Assembly: GCA_030533445.1 (NCBI GenBank)
Contig: CM060082.1
Span: forward strand, 33,623,817 to 33,687,816
Direction: 5' to 3'
Source of the DNA: Cyprinodon diabolis
Lineage: Eukaryota > Chordata > Actinopteri > Cyprinodontiformes > Cyprinodontidae
DNA length: 64,000 nt
Numbering within the stretch: the stretch's first letter is position 1; every line of letters starts with the position of its first letter. This document shows positions 43,501 through 55,879 of this stretch, one piece after another. The notes beneath the pieces are model-generated. The model was not told where the DNA came from, did not search any database, and worked only from the letters and a program-made list of their open reading frames with translations. Both the position numbers and the translations under genes were made by a program.

Positions 43501-46250
43501 TATTGTTACAGATGATGCAGTCTTTTGACTCCATATTATACTGAAGATCTTGGGAACTATGCTGCTCTGCAGTAAGGTTGTCATCTTTGAGTGGTGAGAT
43601 GATCCTTTATTAGTTTTTTACTTTGCAGCTTCAGTTACGTTGTGGTGTTTAAATAAAAAATATTTTTCTTTCAGCTGGTTCAGATTCTCTAACAAACCAA
43701 AGAAGGTAAGCTAACACTGCCCATCGCCTGTATGCTAACAGAGTCAGATTGTGAAAAACATAACTATTCTGGCTACATTCAAAATCTTTACCAAAGTTTA
43801 CATTGAGGGAATTTTGAATTTCCTGTTTAAGTCAGATTTCACATTAAAATGTATTCTCAACAGCAGTTATGGTGGTCACACAGTTAACATCAGCCATTAC
43901 TGCCCTCTGAGCCGAAGTGAAACACTTGACTGGGTGTTCAAGTTCATTACCCAACTGACAAAATACTGCCTCTTGCAGATTCCTTATTGAACTACATGTA
44001 ATTGAAATTGTTTATCATTCATAGTTACATATTTACCCTGTCTTGATACATACAATAAACTATATATATATAAAATCTGTGAATCAGGAAATTGTCTACA
44101 TACCAAACTGAACGAATGCTGTTCTCTACTTAAAGGGGAACGCCGTTTTTTTTTAATTGGGCCCTTGATTTTACGTTATTACATCATGTTCTACTCACCC
44201 ATATAAGTTTTGTGTCATTTGAAGCCGTTCTGAAGATATTCCGTTATATCGAAGTAACGTCTTCCTATGGTCAGTCGACTTGAAGGCACAAACTAAACTG
44301 TTCATAATTTATTCTTTATGGTACGCCAGCATTCATAACATGTAGGCGAATCACTGTCCCCCAGACATCCGCAGTTATATTCTTTATATTTATACGTTTT
44401 AAAAACAAAGCTGCGCATGTATTGTTTATCAATGTATGTATTAAAACGTGATTTTCAGCTTTTGGGTGAATAGATTAAACACAACTCTACAGAATTTGTT
44501 TTTAACTGATTTTTTTAATTTTGGTATTTTATTGATAGATTTCATTTTCTAAGCACTGTAGGAGTTGCAACAAAGCCATTTTTAAGCCTTGGACAAAAAA
44601 GGTTTGTTGAGAAAGTTTGGCCCCCTGAAAACATGGAATGCCTCCCCTTTTCCTCTTTTCCACTGGCAGAACCTTTGTTTTTGAAGCAGTTCCGAGTCCG
44701 TGCCACAGAATGTGGATGCTTGTTTATGAGCTGACGCCTGTTTTGACCAGTTAAAGGGTGTGTTCTATTTCTGCGGCTGCGTCCTCCAAGGACCCGGGTG
44801 TACCTGGACAGAAAAATGTGAGAACATCTCCATATTTAATACTCTTGTAACCGGCACAATCTTTTGACCTGCACACTTCCTCTTGTAACTCAACTTTGTC
44901 CATGTGCACACTTCATAGACTGGCGCAGAGTTTTCTCTGAGCTACGGGATAGGGCAATATTGTTAGACAAGACACACGTTCATGATTTTACACTTATTCA
45001 ACATTGCCGCTATGTCGGCGTCCATTTCACATTAACATCCTAGCAAAAACCCATCAATATTTCAAACACTGAGTCAAAGAGGTAGAATGATAAGCATTAA
45101 AATGGCAGTTTCCAGACATCATACTTCATCTTTTGAAATTGAGAGGGTCTGTTGGCACCTTCCCTAGCTGGCTTACCTTATACTACCCAATACCCCCACC
45201 ACCACCGCACCTGCACAGACACACAGACACACACACCTAAACAGCTGTCACTGGTCTGTTGGGCCTGGAATTGATCGCCAGCTGTTTGGGTTTATTCCTG
45301 AGTCTCCCTAAGTCCACTATGCCTCCAAAGATGCTTCATCATACAATATGTTGAAGAGACATTTGAATCAAACTCACACTTACAAACTACAGCTTCATAA
45401 GTTATGAAGCAATGAACAATTGCTGTATCGTATCCAGTTCGAATAAAATTAAAGTGAAAAAGTCTTTGTGTTTCTTTCAGAATTACTTTGCTCTCAAATA
45501 AATTAACAGAACCCATTTTTTTTTTTATTTTACCTCCAAAGGAAAAAGAAGACGAAATCTATGTCAACACTGTCATAGAGACCAAACCATGATGTGAGCC
45601 CGAAGGTGACCAGGAACATCAAGCCTTCTCTCAGTTTCTTATTTCTATTCATGTTTCTATCTTATTGTCCAGTTGTTTACTTTCAGAATGTTAAAAGGCT
45701 GCATATTATCTGCTGAAGCCAACAATTCATTTCCTGTTACATTTGAAACCGGTTATCATTGTTTTATCAGAATCAGACATACTTTAATAATCCCAGAGGG
45801 AAATTACTTACCACCAAATTACTTATCACCATATATCGTGCCATAAAGAAATTGCTTATTTATTCTTGAAGCTTGTTTCTACATTTACATGTTTTGTTCT
45901 TTGAGTAAACAATGCTTTGGTGCATCAGTGAGTTAAAAATGAGGCCTATAAATGCTAAAAAAGTTTTAGAAGTGACCCAAAATGAATGCCATTTTTCTTT
46001 CCCTTAACAGTGTTTAGTTTTTGAAAATGTATTTTTTGTTTATCAATGCAAGGTTTATACTTCTATGCTATTTGTAACAGATTTTAAAAATTTGCTCCAC
46101 ATATTTCCACTTCCAGCATATGGATAAAATGTGAGGCAAAAAACATTATCTGTCTTTTCTTTCCCTTCCAGATGTTTAAACGAATAAATATGATGTCTCA
46201 TGAAAACTGCAATCTGTTCTTTTGTTGTTCACACAAGATACAAGCAGTAA
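43500..46250 (+). repeat. Arm of a second inverted duplication (3' half of locus C)
   Basis: The transmembrane exon, both tail exons, introns and 3' flank are repeated in opposite orientation at about 52250-54500 (locus D). Corresponding stretches include the exon sequences and the non-coding run around 44870-45290 (against 53050-53420). Divergence is larger than in the B/C pair. At 44130-44300 locus C alone has a 'ttaaaggggaacgcc' start that may be a further TTAA-type insertion. Confidence 0.75.
46183..46188 (+). promoter_or_regulatory. Polyadenylation signal AATAAA of locus C
   Basis: About 590 nt past the locus C stop. The matching position in locus D (52274-52279, minus) also has AATAAA. 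Confidence 0.5.
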
Positions 46251-46289
46251 ATCCTTCCCATAAATGCAGGACACTGGGATGAGTAAATG

Positions 46290-46680
46290 TTTTAATTCAG
46301 ATGATTTCAGTTTATTTATATAGCCCCAATTCAGAACACATCTGAAGGCAAATCATAGAGACAATCAGATAATCCAGTCAAATTGATTCAAAGTTTTCTA
46401 TCTAAGGACAAACAACTGACTGCATTGACTCATTGGTGAGATAAATATTATTTCAACCAGTCTAGTTTGTCAGCCTAGTGCTTATTTAATTCCTAAAAAC
46501 AGAAAATTAACAGAAGAAGCGGTGCAAGTAAAGTTAAAAAAAGTTGTTGGACAACATTGGGAAATTTATAAATGTTTTAAATCAGGTTAGGTTCGGATAA
46601 GCCAGCAGGTGGGTCCGGATCCGGCCCCCGGTTCGCTAATCCCTGACCTCTGGTCTACAGTATCAGACTGGAGTTGAACA
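46290..46680. repeat. L2-type 3' tail (reverse) and hAT terminal fragment
   Basis: 46300-46400 is the reverse strand of the 'ctatataaat..aactga' fish LINE/SINE tail. 46560-46670 matches the inverted hAT terminus found at 32450-32580 (ggatccgg, 'cagaggtca' type end read as 'tgacctctg'). Confidence 0.5.
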
Positions 46681-46689
46681 AATAAAAAG

Positions 46690-47155
46690 ATTTTGCTGTA
46701 GATCCAAAACTGCTAAAAAAATAGAAAATACAACTAGCAAATACAAAAAACACGACGCAGGCTCTGCAGAAACCCATAAGTGCCAAAAGTTTATTTAATT
46801 CAAAATAAAGTATTTCTATTTGGATGAAAATAGAATTTAAATTAGACCTGAGGTCTAATTTTTTTAATCATGAATTTAAAAATTCATGATTTTTTTAAAT
46901 CTCCTTAACCTATAAATCATAGTCATACCTGCTAAAAGAATTTACGTCATTAACAGTTCAGTTTGTAAGGTGATCTGAGACTAACTTTAAGTCCTTTGGG
47001 AAGGGAATGAAAAATAGTGAATTAAATGTGTAAATTTTTAAATACAATTTAATTAAATATTTTATTTAAAAAATATGGGTTTTCAGTAGTTAGTACTGAA
47101 TAAAGAAAGTTACATTTAATTCAGCTCCTAGTATTTAATCGCTTTTTTTTTTTTT
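46690..47155. other. AT-rich stretch, nothing recognised
   Basis: Contains a short inverted pair, 'aattcatgatt' type, near 46860-46890. No feature is supported. Confidence 0.4.
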
Positions 47156-47159
47156 TTAC

Positions 47160-47316
47160 GGTACTAGTGGCTCATTTTTATGGACAGTAGGCTGACAGGA
47201 AAGGGGGAGAGACATGCAGGAAAGGACCACAGGCCAGATTCGAACCAGGGTCGCCCACATCGAGGACTAAGGCCTCGATACATGGGTGTGTACGCTAACC
47301 ACTGCGCCACCAAAAA
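47160..47316 (-). repeat. tRNA-derived SINE
   Basis: Minus-strand head GGTGGCGCAGTGGTTAGCGT (box A) and GGTTCGAATCTGG (box B) at tRNA-like spacing, then 'cctgcatgtctctccccctt', a common fish SINE body. A T-rich run on the plus strand abuts the 3' end. Confidence 0.75.
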
Positions 47317-47319
47317 ACG

Positions 47320-48725
47320 CTGCAGTAATCAATATCTTGTAGTTTTTATGGGAATGTGGATTATCAGATTAATTTGAGGACTTTGGAAATTTAGATCTCT
47401 CATTTTATTCTAACAAGTAAGACATGCTGATCTTGGTCTTGACCCCACCTTAGGCTTGCTTAAAAAAAAACTTCTAAAGAGGTAAAGGTGAAAGAGGTTG
47501 GTTGCAGTGGCAGTAGGAATTGTCTTAATGCCAGAATGAGACCAACAGATTTTATTCCCACAAGTGGAACATTTGTGCCATAGTGCTCTGCTTGATTTAT
47601 GTGTGTATATATTTTTTTTTATGGTTTATGAAGGGAATAATTCATGGTATGTCGACATTACAAAAAAAAAAAAAACTTAAAAAAGGGAGAAAGAAAGAGA
47701 AGGCACAAGAGATATTGACAAAACTTCATCAGTCTGCTTCATCGGTCAGGAACTGAAAATCTTGTACCCAATATTCAAGCAGACAGAATTGGATGATTTC
47801 ACAAAAGTCTTTGGTTTAACAGTAAGCGTGCGGTAGCTCGCTGGAGCGGATTAACGGAAAGGAAACTCAGGTCAGTGACTCAAAATTAAAGGCTGCTAAT
47901 GACTAAGAGTAATAGTCACTGACCTGGTTCAGTCCAATCCCAGAGGAAGGTTATGAATCCTAGAGCCTGAGCCTGTTCTGTATCTGTGCGCGTCCGCCTG
48001 GTCATGCTTCTGGACTCCGTCTGACTCTGGATTCTGAACCTCCCTGAGCACTATGAGGATTCCTGGAAGGCCGGATAACTCTGATCCTGTTTGGGTCAGA
48101 ACCTCTGAATGTGCGGAGGTCATCTGGGTTTCATGAACTGTTCCTGCCTGCTTTGATCAGCTTCCTGCGAGTCCACCGGGGCTACTGCAGTGGGGACACC
48201 CTGGGTGATGCGTACCACGTCAGTTGGCAGTCCAGCGGCCTGATTGCTCCTCTTTCAGGGATTGGACTGTTCTGTTAAACCAAGTAAGTGACTCACTCTG
48301 ATAATCATCTCCTGTCAGATGATCGTGGTCACTTACCTGTGTTTCTCCCACAACCAGTGAGTGAGATTGGGCGGTGCCCCACCCCCCTCCTGCAGTCGCC
48401 GTGAGCCTTCAACTCCTCAGCCCTGCGCCTTTGTCCTGTTCTGTTCTGTTTCCGTCCAGGAAACACACAGCCAGGCAGACGAGCTCCAAGGCAGCTCCCA
48501 TGCCAGAGGACGAAGAGAGCACATCCACTCAGTCACGGTCAGAGAAACAGAACCACACTGGAAAACAGGCCGATCTCCAACATCTATAAACAAGGGTGTT
48601 GATGGCAGCAGCACAGCTGATGTTTCTTTCCAGGATGACGTCACAGCCAAACAGGAACAGACGAGGCAAAGCTACTCTGAGGAAAAGCAGAGAGAGCAGA
48701 AGGTTAGAGATTGAACTAACAGATT
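47320..48725. other. No gene supported
   Basis: Mixed composition. 48280-48330 has a small inverted pair (gtaagtgac / gtcacttac with gatgat inside). Open frames around 48361-48714 have no recognisable domain or splice context. Confidence 0.4.
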
Positions 48726-48729
48726 CTGC

Positions 48730-50930
48730 AGAATAGGAGAACAGAGAGAGAATGAAGCAGAATGATGAAATGGGGGTCCCTATGTCCTCCAGAAGTCTAA
48801 GCCTATAGCAGCATAACTATAGAGATAGCTCAGGATAACCTGAGCCGCCCTAACTATAAGCTTTATCAAAAAGGAAAGTTTTAAGCCTAGCCTTAAAAGT
48901 AGACAGGGTGTCTGCCTCACGGACTAAAACTGGTAGTTGGTTCCACAGGAGAGGAGCCTGATAACTAAAAGATCTGCCTCCCATTCTACTTTTAGAAATT
49001 CTAGGAACCACAAGTAAACCTGCAGATTGAGAGTGAAGTGCTCTGTTAGGAACATAAGGAACAATCAGATCTCTGATATAAGATGGAGCTTGGCCATTTA
49101 AGGCTTTATATGTGAGAAGGAGGATTTTAAATTCAATTCTTGATTTAACAGGAAGCCAATGAAGAGAAGCCAGGATAGGAGAGATATGATCTCTCTTTTT
49201 AATTTTCATCAGAACTCTGGCTGCAGCATTTTGGATCAGCTGAAGGCTTTTAACTACAGTTTGTGGACTTCCTGATAGTAAAGAATTACAATAGTCCAGC
49301 CTTGAAGTAACAAATGCATGGACTAGTTTCTCAGCATCACCCCTGGACAGGAGATTTCTAATTTTTGCAATGTTCCTCAGATGAAAGAAGGAAATTCTAG
49401 AAACCTCTTTGATATGGGATTTAAATGACAGGTCCTGATCAAAATTAACACCAAGATTTTTTACTTTATTATCTGAAATCAGTTTAATCCCATCCAAATG
49501 AAGTGACTGGCTAATCAGCTTCTCTTTCAGAGACTCTGGTCCAAAGACTATAACTTCTGTTTTGTCTGCATTCAGAAGCAGAAAGTTAAGAGTCATCCAG
49601 GTTTTTATGTCTTCAAGACATGCCTGTAATCTATGTAATGGGTTAGCTTCATCTGGATTTATAGACAGATATAGCTGGGTATCATCAGCATAACAGTGAA
49701 TATTAATCCCATGCTGTCTAATAATTCTACCGATTGGTAGCATGTATAAAGTAAAGAGAATTGGTCCTAGCACTGATCCCTGTGGTACTCCACAGGTAAC
49801 CTTTGAGCATGTTGAAGATCTATCATTAACATGAACAAACTGAATTCGATCAAATAGATAAGATTTAAACCAGTCTAGTGCTGTTCCTTTAATTCCAACA
49901 AAATATTCAAGTCTTTCTAAAAGAATATTATGGTCAACTGTATCAAATGCAGCACTAAGATCCAACAGGACGAGCACAGATACAAGTCCATTATCTGAGG
50001 CCATGAGAATATCATTAGTGACTTTCACCAGAGCTGTTTCAGTGCTATGATGAGCTCTAAAGCCAGACTGAAACTCTTCAAAAAGTTCATTATGGTGTAA
50101 GTGATCGCAAACTTGTTTGGCAACTACTTTCTCAAGAATTTTGGATAAGAAAGGAAGATTGGATATAGGTCTATAATTAACCAAGTCATCTGGGTCAAGA
50201 GACGGTTTCTTAAGCAGAGGTTTAATTACAGCAACCTTAAAAGCTTTAGGTACATATCCCTGTAACAGAGATAGATTAATCACATCTAAAATGGAGGAGG
50301 AGATCAAAGGGAATACCTCCTTAAATAACCTGGTTGGAACTGGATCTAACATACAAGTTGAAGGCTTAGATGAAGACAATAATTTTGCTAATTCAGAAAG
50401 TTCAACTGGATCAAAGCAGTCTAAACCCGGTTCAGATTCCATGACTACCTCAGGTACAATCGCGGATAGAGGAGTGCTTATGATCTTATTTTTAATAAGA
50501 TCAATCTTATTTATAAAGAATCCCATAAAATCATTGCTGCTAAGAGCAGGTGGGATGGACGGTTCAACAGAGCTATGGCTCTGGGTGAGTTTGGCAACTG
50601 TATTAAAAAGAAATCTAGGATTATTCTTATTCTCCTCTATTAATGAGGAGAAGTATGCTGCTCTTGCTTTACAAAGGGTCCTCTTATACAGCAGTAAACC
50701 ATTTTTCCAGACTAGGAAGGACTCCCGCAGGCCTGTGGAGCGATATTTTCTCTCCAGTTTCCTAGCATTTTGCTTCAAAGTACGCAGCTCTGCATTAAAC
50801 CAAGGAGCAAGCTTTCTATTTTTAACTGTTTGTGAACAACTATCTATATCAAAGATACTCCCGGGAGACTTGGGATGTCTATTACCAGCCCCCAGCCCTG
50901 CTGCTCTGCTGAGGTACGGTCCAGTCAGCG
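48730..50930 (-). mobile_element. 5'-truncated L2-type LINE with intact reverse transcriptase
   Basis: RT coding frame (50930 to 48850) plus a 3' non-coding tail to about 48730. No endonuclease region precedes it. It lies between the tails of loci C and D, in the centre of their inverted duplication. Confidence 0.8.
48850..50930 (-). CDS. LINE reverse transcriptase (endonuclease missing)
   Basis: The open frame reaches 51051, but its first 35-40 codons look like unrelated sequence. LINE homology starts around [22 protein letters not shown] blocks are complete: [61 protein letters not shown], the catalytic YADD in [12 protein letters not shown], then [20 protein letters not shown] and the end LFDKAYS. 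No stop interrupts about 690 codons. The enzyme would copy LINE RNA at a nicked target, but without the N-terminal AP-like endonuclease this copy cannot start its own insertion. It is probably a young 5'-truncated insertion. Confidence 0.8.
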
Positions 50931-51232
50931 GCACAGCAGTCGACACTTCACACCCCCCCTCCCTTGAGCCAGTAAACCAATGGGCTGGTCTGTATGTCAA
51001 TTTCGGCACGTGACAAAAGTACAGGCCAGAACCAAATAAGACTACATCCACAAACTGACATCATATTCGGTGCTTTGTTTGGATTTAGTTGTTTTATAGT
51101 GGAAGTTTAGAATTGTGAGATGTGCAGAGACAGGAGGTGTCGATGGGGTTTTAACTTTTGAACATTTCACCAACTGAACTATCGCTATTCATCTATGAAA
51201 ATGTAAACTCGGTTTTGCATTCAATGACCCCT
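50931..51232 (-). mobile_element. End of a TTAA-type (Kolobok/T2-like) element
   Basis: On the minus strand TTAA (51236-51233) is followed by AGGGGTCATTGAATGCAAAA and a body I recognise as a common fish repeat ('cagtttgtggatgtagtctt'). The other end was not found. The LINE seems joined to it. Confidence 0.5.
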
Positions 51233-51239
51233 TTAAAAT

Positions 51240-52250
51240 GGGTCATCACAGTTTGGAAAAACTTGGTATTTCATGTGGGCTTCCCCAGGTGCGGAAGCCG
51301 AGAGCGGTCGTACTAAACATTTTTTTTCCCTTTTACTTCTCGAGATAATAACATAACTATCTTGTGATCACGGTTAACCAATTAATTGTTTTCAAGAGAT
51401 AACAAGATAATTATCTTGTTGTAACGAGAAAACAGTTATTGATTTCTTCAGATAACGAGATGATTAACCTGCATGAGTAATGAATGAGTCTGGCTGGCCA
51501 ACGAGAAACCCCTGACTGCAGACCCCAGATTGAGGGGTCGACAGCCCTGGATTCCAAGTCCCTCAATGCTTGTGGTGCCTGTAGTTGTGCAGTCGTGGTA
51601 CCGTGTGTGCGTAAACAATCATTTTTTTAGTTTCTTATTTCTTTTCACTCAGTAAAAGTATGTACTTCAGGTCAAAGTACTTCTAACTTGTCAGGTCATG
51701 GTGGATGATGATTGGGTTGCATGGAATACAGTAGAAACAAATCTGAATGCTTTTTAATTACAATTTTTAATCTGAAATCATTTTTGGGGTTAATGCATCT
51801 TATACCTGTTACAAGCATAACACCAGGGTTGTTCAGAAAACACCTGGCGCTAAGGTGCCGGAGGCACAGGTTTAATTGCTTATGAATCGTAAGTGAAACC
51901 TAATCATCAAACCAACAATGTTGTCTCATTACCTAAAAGCTGATTTAACTTGATTTATCATGTCCTTTTGGTCACATAATTGTAATTATTTTCTAGGGGT
52001 ACCATAATTTTTCTCCAAGCCTGTTTCACCAGTTCAGTTTTTTTTAAATCAAGCCGTTAAAAAAATGGTGGAAAAAAAATGTCTAACTTTTATTCTAACA
52101 TTTTCATAGATTTTTTTTTCCATCAGATTCAAGTTATTGCTGTTACCAATGTGTACCAGTGCTAACATCAGTAAAAAACGTAATCATCCTAATTTCCCGC
52201 ATTGGAAGGATTTAATGCTTGTATCTGTTGTGGGAAAAAAGACAGCAGAT
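51240..52250. other. Possible MITE relic, otherwise nothing recognised
   Basis: 51335-51460 has several reverse and direct copies of 'gataacaagataa'/'ttatcttgtt', suggesting a decayed foldback element. The remainder is AT-rich without features. Confidence 0.4.
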
Positions 52251-52273
52251 TGCAGTTTTCATGCTACATAATT

Positions 52274-52279
52274 TTTATT
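52274..52279 (-). promoter_or_regulatory. Polyadenylation signal AATAAA of locus D
   Basis: Minus-strand AATAAA about 510 nt after the locus D stop, at the place equivalent to that in locus C. Confidence 0.5.
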
Positions 52280-55200
52280 CATTAAAACATCTGTAAGAGG
52301 AAGAAAAACACATAATGTGTTTTGCTTCACATTTTATGTATGTGCTGGCAGTGGAAATATTTGGAGTACATTTTTTTAAATCTGTTACAAATAACAAAAT
52401 AGCTTGATTTTATCATTAATAAACAGAAAATCATTTAGCAAAATCAACACACTGTTAAGTGAAAAAAATAGCATTTATCAGAAATGTCTCACTTCTCAAT
52501 CCTGATTTTTTTGTATTTATAGGCCACATTTTTAACTCATTGACACACGAAAGAACAAAACACGTAAAAGGGGAAACAAGCATCAAGAAAAAATTAGCAA
52601 TTTTTTATAGCATTATATATGGAGATATAAAACAAGGATGACCTGTTTAAAATGTAACCAGCTATTTGGTATTGACCTTAGCAGATAATAACTACCCTGT
52701 TAACATCCTGAAAGTAAACAATTGGACAACTGAAATATGAATAGAAATAAGAAACTGACTGATGTTCCTAGTCACCTTGTAGCTCACATCATGGTTTGGT
52801 CTCTGTGACAGTGTTGACATAGATTTGGTCTTCTTTTTCCTTTGGAGATAAAATAACAAAAAATGGTTTTGTTAATTTTTAGGAAATTCATTTGAGATCA
52901 AAGTAATTCAGAAAGACTTTTTGAATTTCATTTTAATCTAACTGGATATAAAAGTGCAACTGTTTATTGCTTTATAACGTGTGAAGCTGTAGCTGAGTAG
53001 AGTGTGTAGGTTGTGAGTTTGATTCAAATGTCTCTTCAACATATTGTATGTGGAAGCATCTTTGGGGAAATGGTGGCCTTAGGGAAACTCAGGAATAAAC
53101 CCAAACAACTGGCAATCTATTCCAACAGCCCACAGTATTAGGCAAGGAGAGATGCCAACAGACCCTCCCAATTTGAAAAGATGAATAGAATCGAGGAATG
53201 GAAACTGCCATTTCAATGCTTACCAAGCACAGGAGAGAGCAGCTCTACCTCTCGGACTTTGTGTCTGAAATATTGATGAATTATTAACGTGTGTCTCACC
53301 TAACACCACCTCAACAAAGGCCCTGTCTCATTACTCACAGTAAACCCTACGCTCCTCTATGAAGTGTGCACAAGGAGGAAGTGCAGTTAAGGGTTTGAGT
53401 GTGCAGGTTATAAGAGTGATAAATAGAGTGCCGAGTAAAGAAGTCGAACGCCTGTTGTTGGAGATGATCGCAGACGGGTTTTGAGCGAAGGTGTGTGAGT
53501 TTATACGATTTACATTGTTCTCATTGCACGATCAGTTCGATAGCAGAAAGATTAAGCCATAGATGTTAAGCAGAAGAATACGAAATGCAAAGTTTGTCTG
53601 GAAATTGTCAAGACTACCCAAAGTAACACTTCCAACCTCCACCACCTACAGCACAACCATGTTGTTGAGTCAAAGATTTGCATAAGGCTTGATTACCTTT
53701 GTGCAAAAATGTTTACAAGATCTGTAATATTTTTCTCCTGTTCAATGAGACATTATTCAATGTTTAAACTTAAATGGTTAAAAGACTTTTATTTTTAATT
53801 ACCAAAAAAATGTTATGTGATTTGGTCAATAAATACATGAAAAATAGATCTGTTATATTTCCTGCACATGCCATTATTTTCAGATAGAGGAGCTGGACTA
53901 TTTATCGTACATTTATTGTTATGGAGGTAAACTGCCCAATTTATTGTGATATTGATTTGAGATCATATCGGCCAGCTCTAACTGCAACCAGCAGCCAATC
54001 TGCAGCCAGAGGGTGGAGACACCCTCTGGCTGCAGCCCCCGTATTGCAGCTTATTTTGGGTGTGCTCTTTAGTTTTGGTTTTTAATGCTTCATCACCCTT
54101 TAGCATTAAAAACTGGCATGAATGTGTATACTTTCAATGCATACAGTCAATGGCAATGTTAGCTTACCTTCTTTGGTTTGTTGGAGAATCTGAACCAGCT
54201 GGAAGATAAAGATTAATTTAAACACCACTACATAACTTAAGCTGCAAAGTATAAACAAATATAGGATCATCTCACCACTCAAAGATGACAACCGTACTAC
54301 AGAGCAGAATAGTTCCCAAGATCTTCAGTATAATATGAAGTCCAAAGACTGCATTATCTGTAACAATACAGCCTTCTTAGTTTTTGTGCTATGACTGTAG
54401 ATAATAATAAAGTTATATTCCTGCTATTTTCATTGCTTTTTTTCTAAAAGAGCAATGAGTGAGAAAAGTATTGTAAAAATCAAACAGAATCATTCCTTTT
54501 TAATAATCAGTGTTACTTAAACATTTCTTTCTGCTTTCAAAAGTAAAAGTAAAGCACTTCAGTGTGTGGCCAATGTTTACTTCCTGGTTCCTGAGCCAAT
54601 TACACGAGAGGTTAATGGGTTACCAAAACAGAGGGCAATATTTTGTATTTTCAGGAAGAGAAGCAGACCAGAAATAATCTCAACAGTACATAAGAAGGCA
54701 TAAGAAGTGGCTGAATCGTCTTCATTAATCATCCCGAATTTAGCTGTGTTACAGTACATCCTTTTATCTTTTAATTTGACAACCTGCAAGACACTATTTC
54801 AGGGAGATGACATGTCTTGTGAGTTGTTCCAATTCAAAACTTAAAGTGCCAAGAAGTTATTACTAATGTCTACTTTTAATACATAAAAAAAAAAAAAAAA
54901 TTAATTCAGTAATTGTTCACTTTAAAGTTTAAACCTGAAACACAAACACATTTTATCAATATAAGAGAACAACATGAACCAGAGAGTTCTTTAAAGTCTC
55001 ACCTTTAACACTAAGAAAGAGGATAGATGATCTCTGATTCCCTTGAGCATTTGTAGCCTCACAGTAATACTCTCCATCCTCAGTGGCCCTGAAGCTATAA
55101 AAGTCACTTGTAGCTACCTTTCTGGTTCCATTTTTGGTGTTCCTGAACCAGGTAAAACTGGCAGGAGGCTTGGCTCTGCTGGAGCAGCTCAGCTCCACCC

Positions 55201-55410
55201 AGCTACCTGCTGACACCAAACCTGATGGACTAATGGATGCTGAGGTGTTTCTGGGAGCATCTGAGGAAAATGAGACGCACATGAACTTTATTGATCAGAA
55301 ACAGCTGAACCATGACGTGCTGACAGGATCACTAACATGAAACACTGAGAGTCACTTCTGTCTCTGCTGTCTTGCTTTTCCATTCATAGTGTCTGGCACA
55401 ACAGCTGATG

Positions 55411-55735
55411 TTGTTGTGCCTGCCTGTTCCTGTTCTGGCCGGTTTGCCTAACTTATCTTAGGACTCCTGCTTGATTCTGCCTGTTAATCTTACCTAGAAC
55501 TGATTCCTGTCAACTATCTGGATTTCCCTTCAGAAACTCTTCGGACCTCTGATACTTTTGGTTCTGAATCCAGAGCATGTCCTTGACACTGGCTTTGACT
55601 TAGCCCTTTGGATTGTCCTGCTTTCCTTCGTCTGCTTGGATTAGATCTTCTGCCAGTTCTGTAGTCTTCAAGGCTTCTGTATCTGGAACTCTCTGTGCGG
55701 CAGCCGCTTTGTCTTGTCAGCCAACCGGCTGGATT
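55411..55735 (-). repeat. Inserted LTR-like repeat truncating a locus D C2-set exon
   Basis: Homology to the C2-set exon stops at about 55410 and is replaced by pyrimidine-rich sequence of the kind found in fish LTRs (gttcctgttctggcc...). No termini or target duplication were identified. The 5' part of the exon does not reappear on the other side. Confidence 0.45.
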
Positions 55736-55740
55736 CAAGT

Positions 55741-55776
55741 CAATAGTATAGTCAAGTACACTTGACTATACTATTG
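55741..55776. repeat. 36-bp palindrome
   Basis: caatagtatagtcaagt and its exact reverse complement are separated by 2 bp. It may be the end or joint of a 'tatagtcaagt' type foldback transposon. The sequence after it (55777-55870) repeats 'agtatac'/'agtgcactt' motifs. Confidence 0.7.
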
Positions 55777-55879
55777 TTAAGTATATGAAATATAGTTTTG
55801 AATAAGTAAACTCTAAGTGCAGTGCCTGATTTTAAGTATGAAATTAGTGCACTTTTAGTATACTTGAATAAACTACTTT

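Larger units (their letters stand above)
34204..45592 (+). pseudogene. Locus C: activating-type Siglec-like receptor, interrupted by a Copia element
   Basis: Host exons: 34204-34267 (signal), 34461-34835 (V-set, with SCLEIPC and YFFRIE, Arg about 126), 35379-35681 (C2-set 1), 35758-35790 plus 41926-42147 (C2-set 2, split by the retrotransposon), 43512-43593 (transmembrane), 43675-43705 and 45542-45592 (tail). Without the insert the exons keep frame and would sum to 386 codons plus stop. Two breaks exist: the 6.1-kb insertion, and a TGA in the transmembrane exon (codon about 338) where locus D has GGA. The membrane segment has a lysine (ILKILG) and the 16-residue last exon has IYVNT, a YxN Grb2-type site, with no ITIM. 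Known: lysine or arginine in the span of Siglec-14/15/16 pairs with DAP12. Inferred: the ancestor was an activating partner of locus B. Confidence 0.82.
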
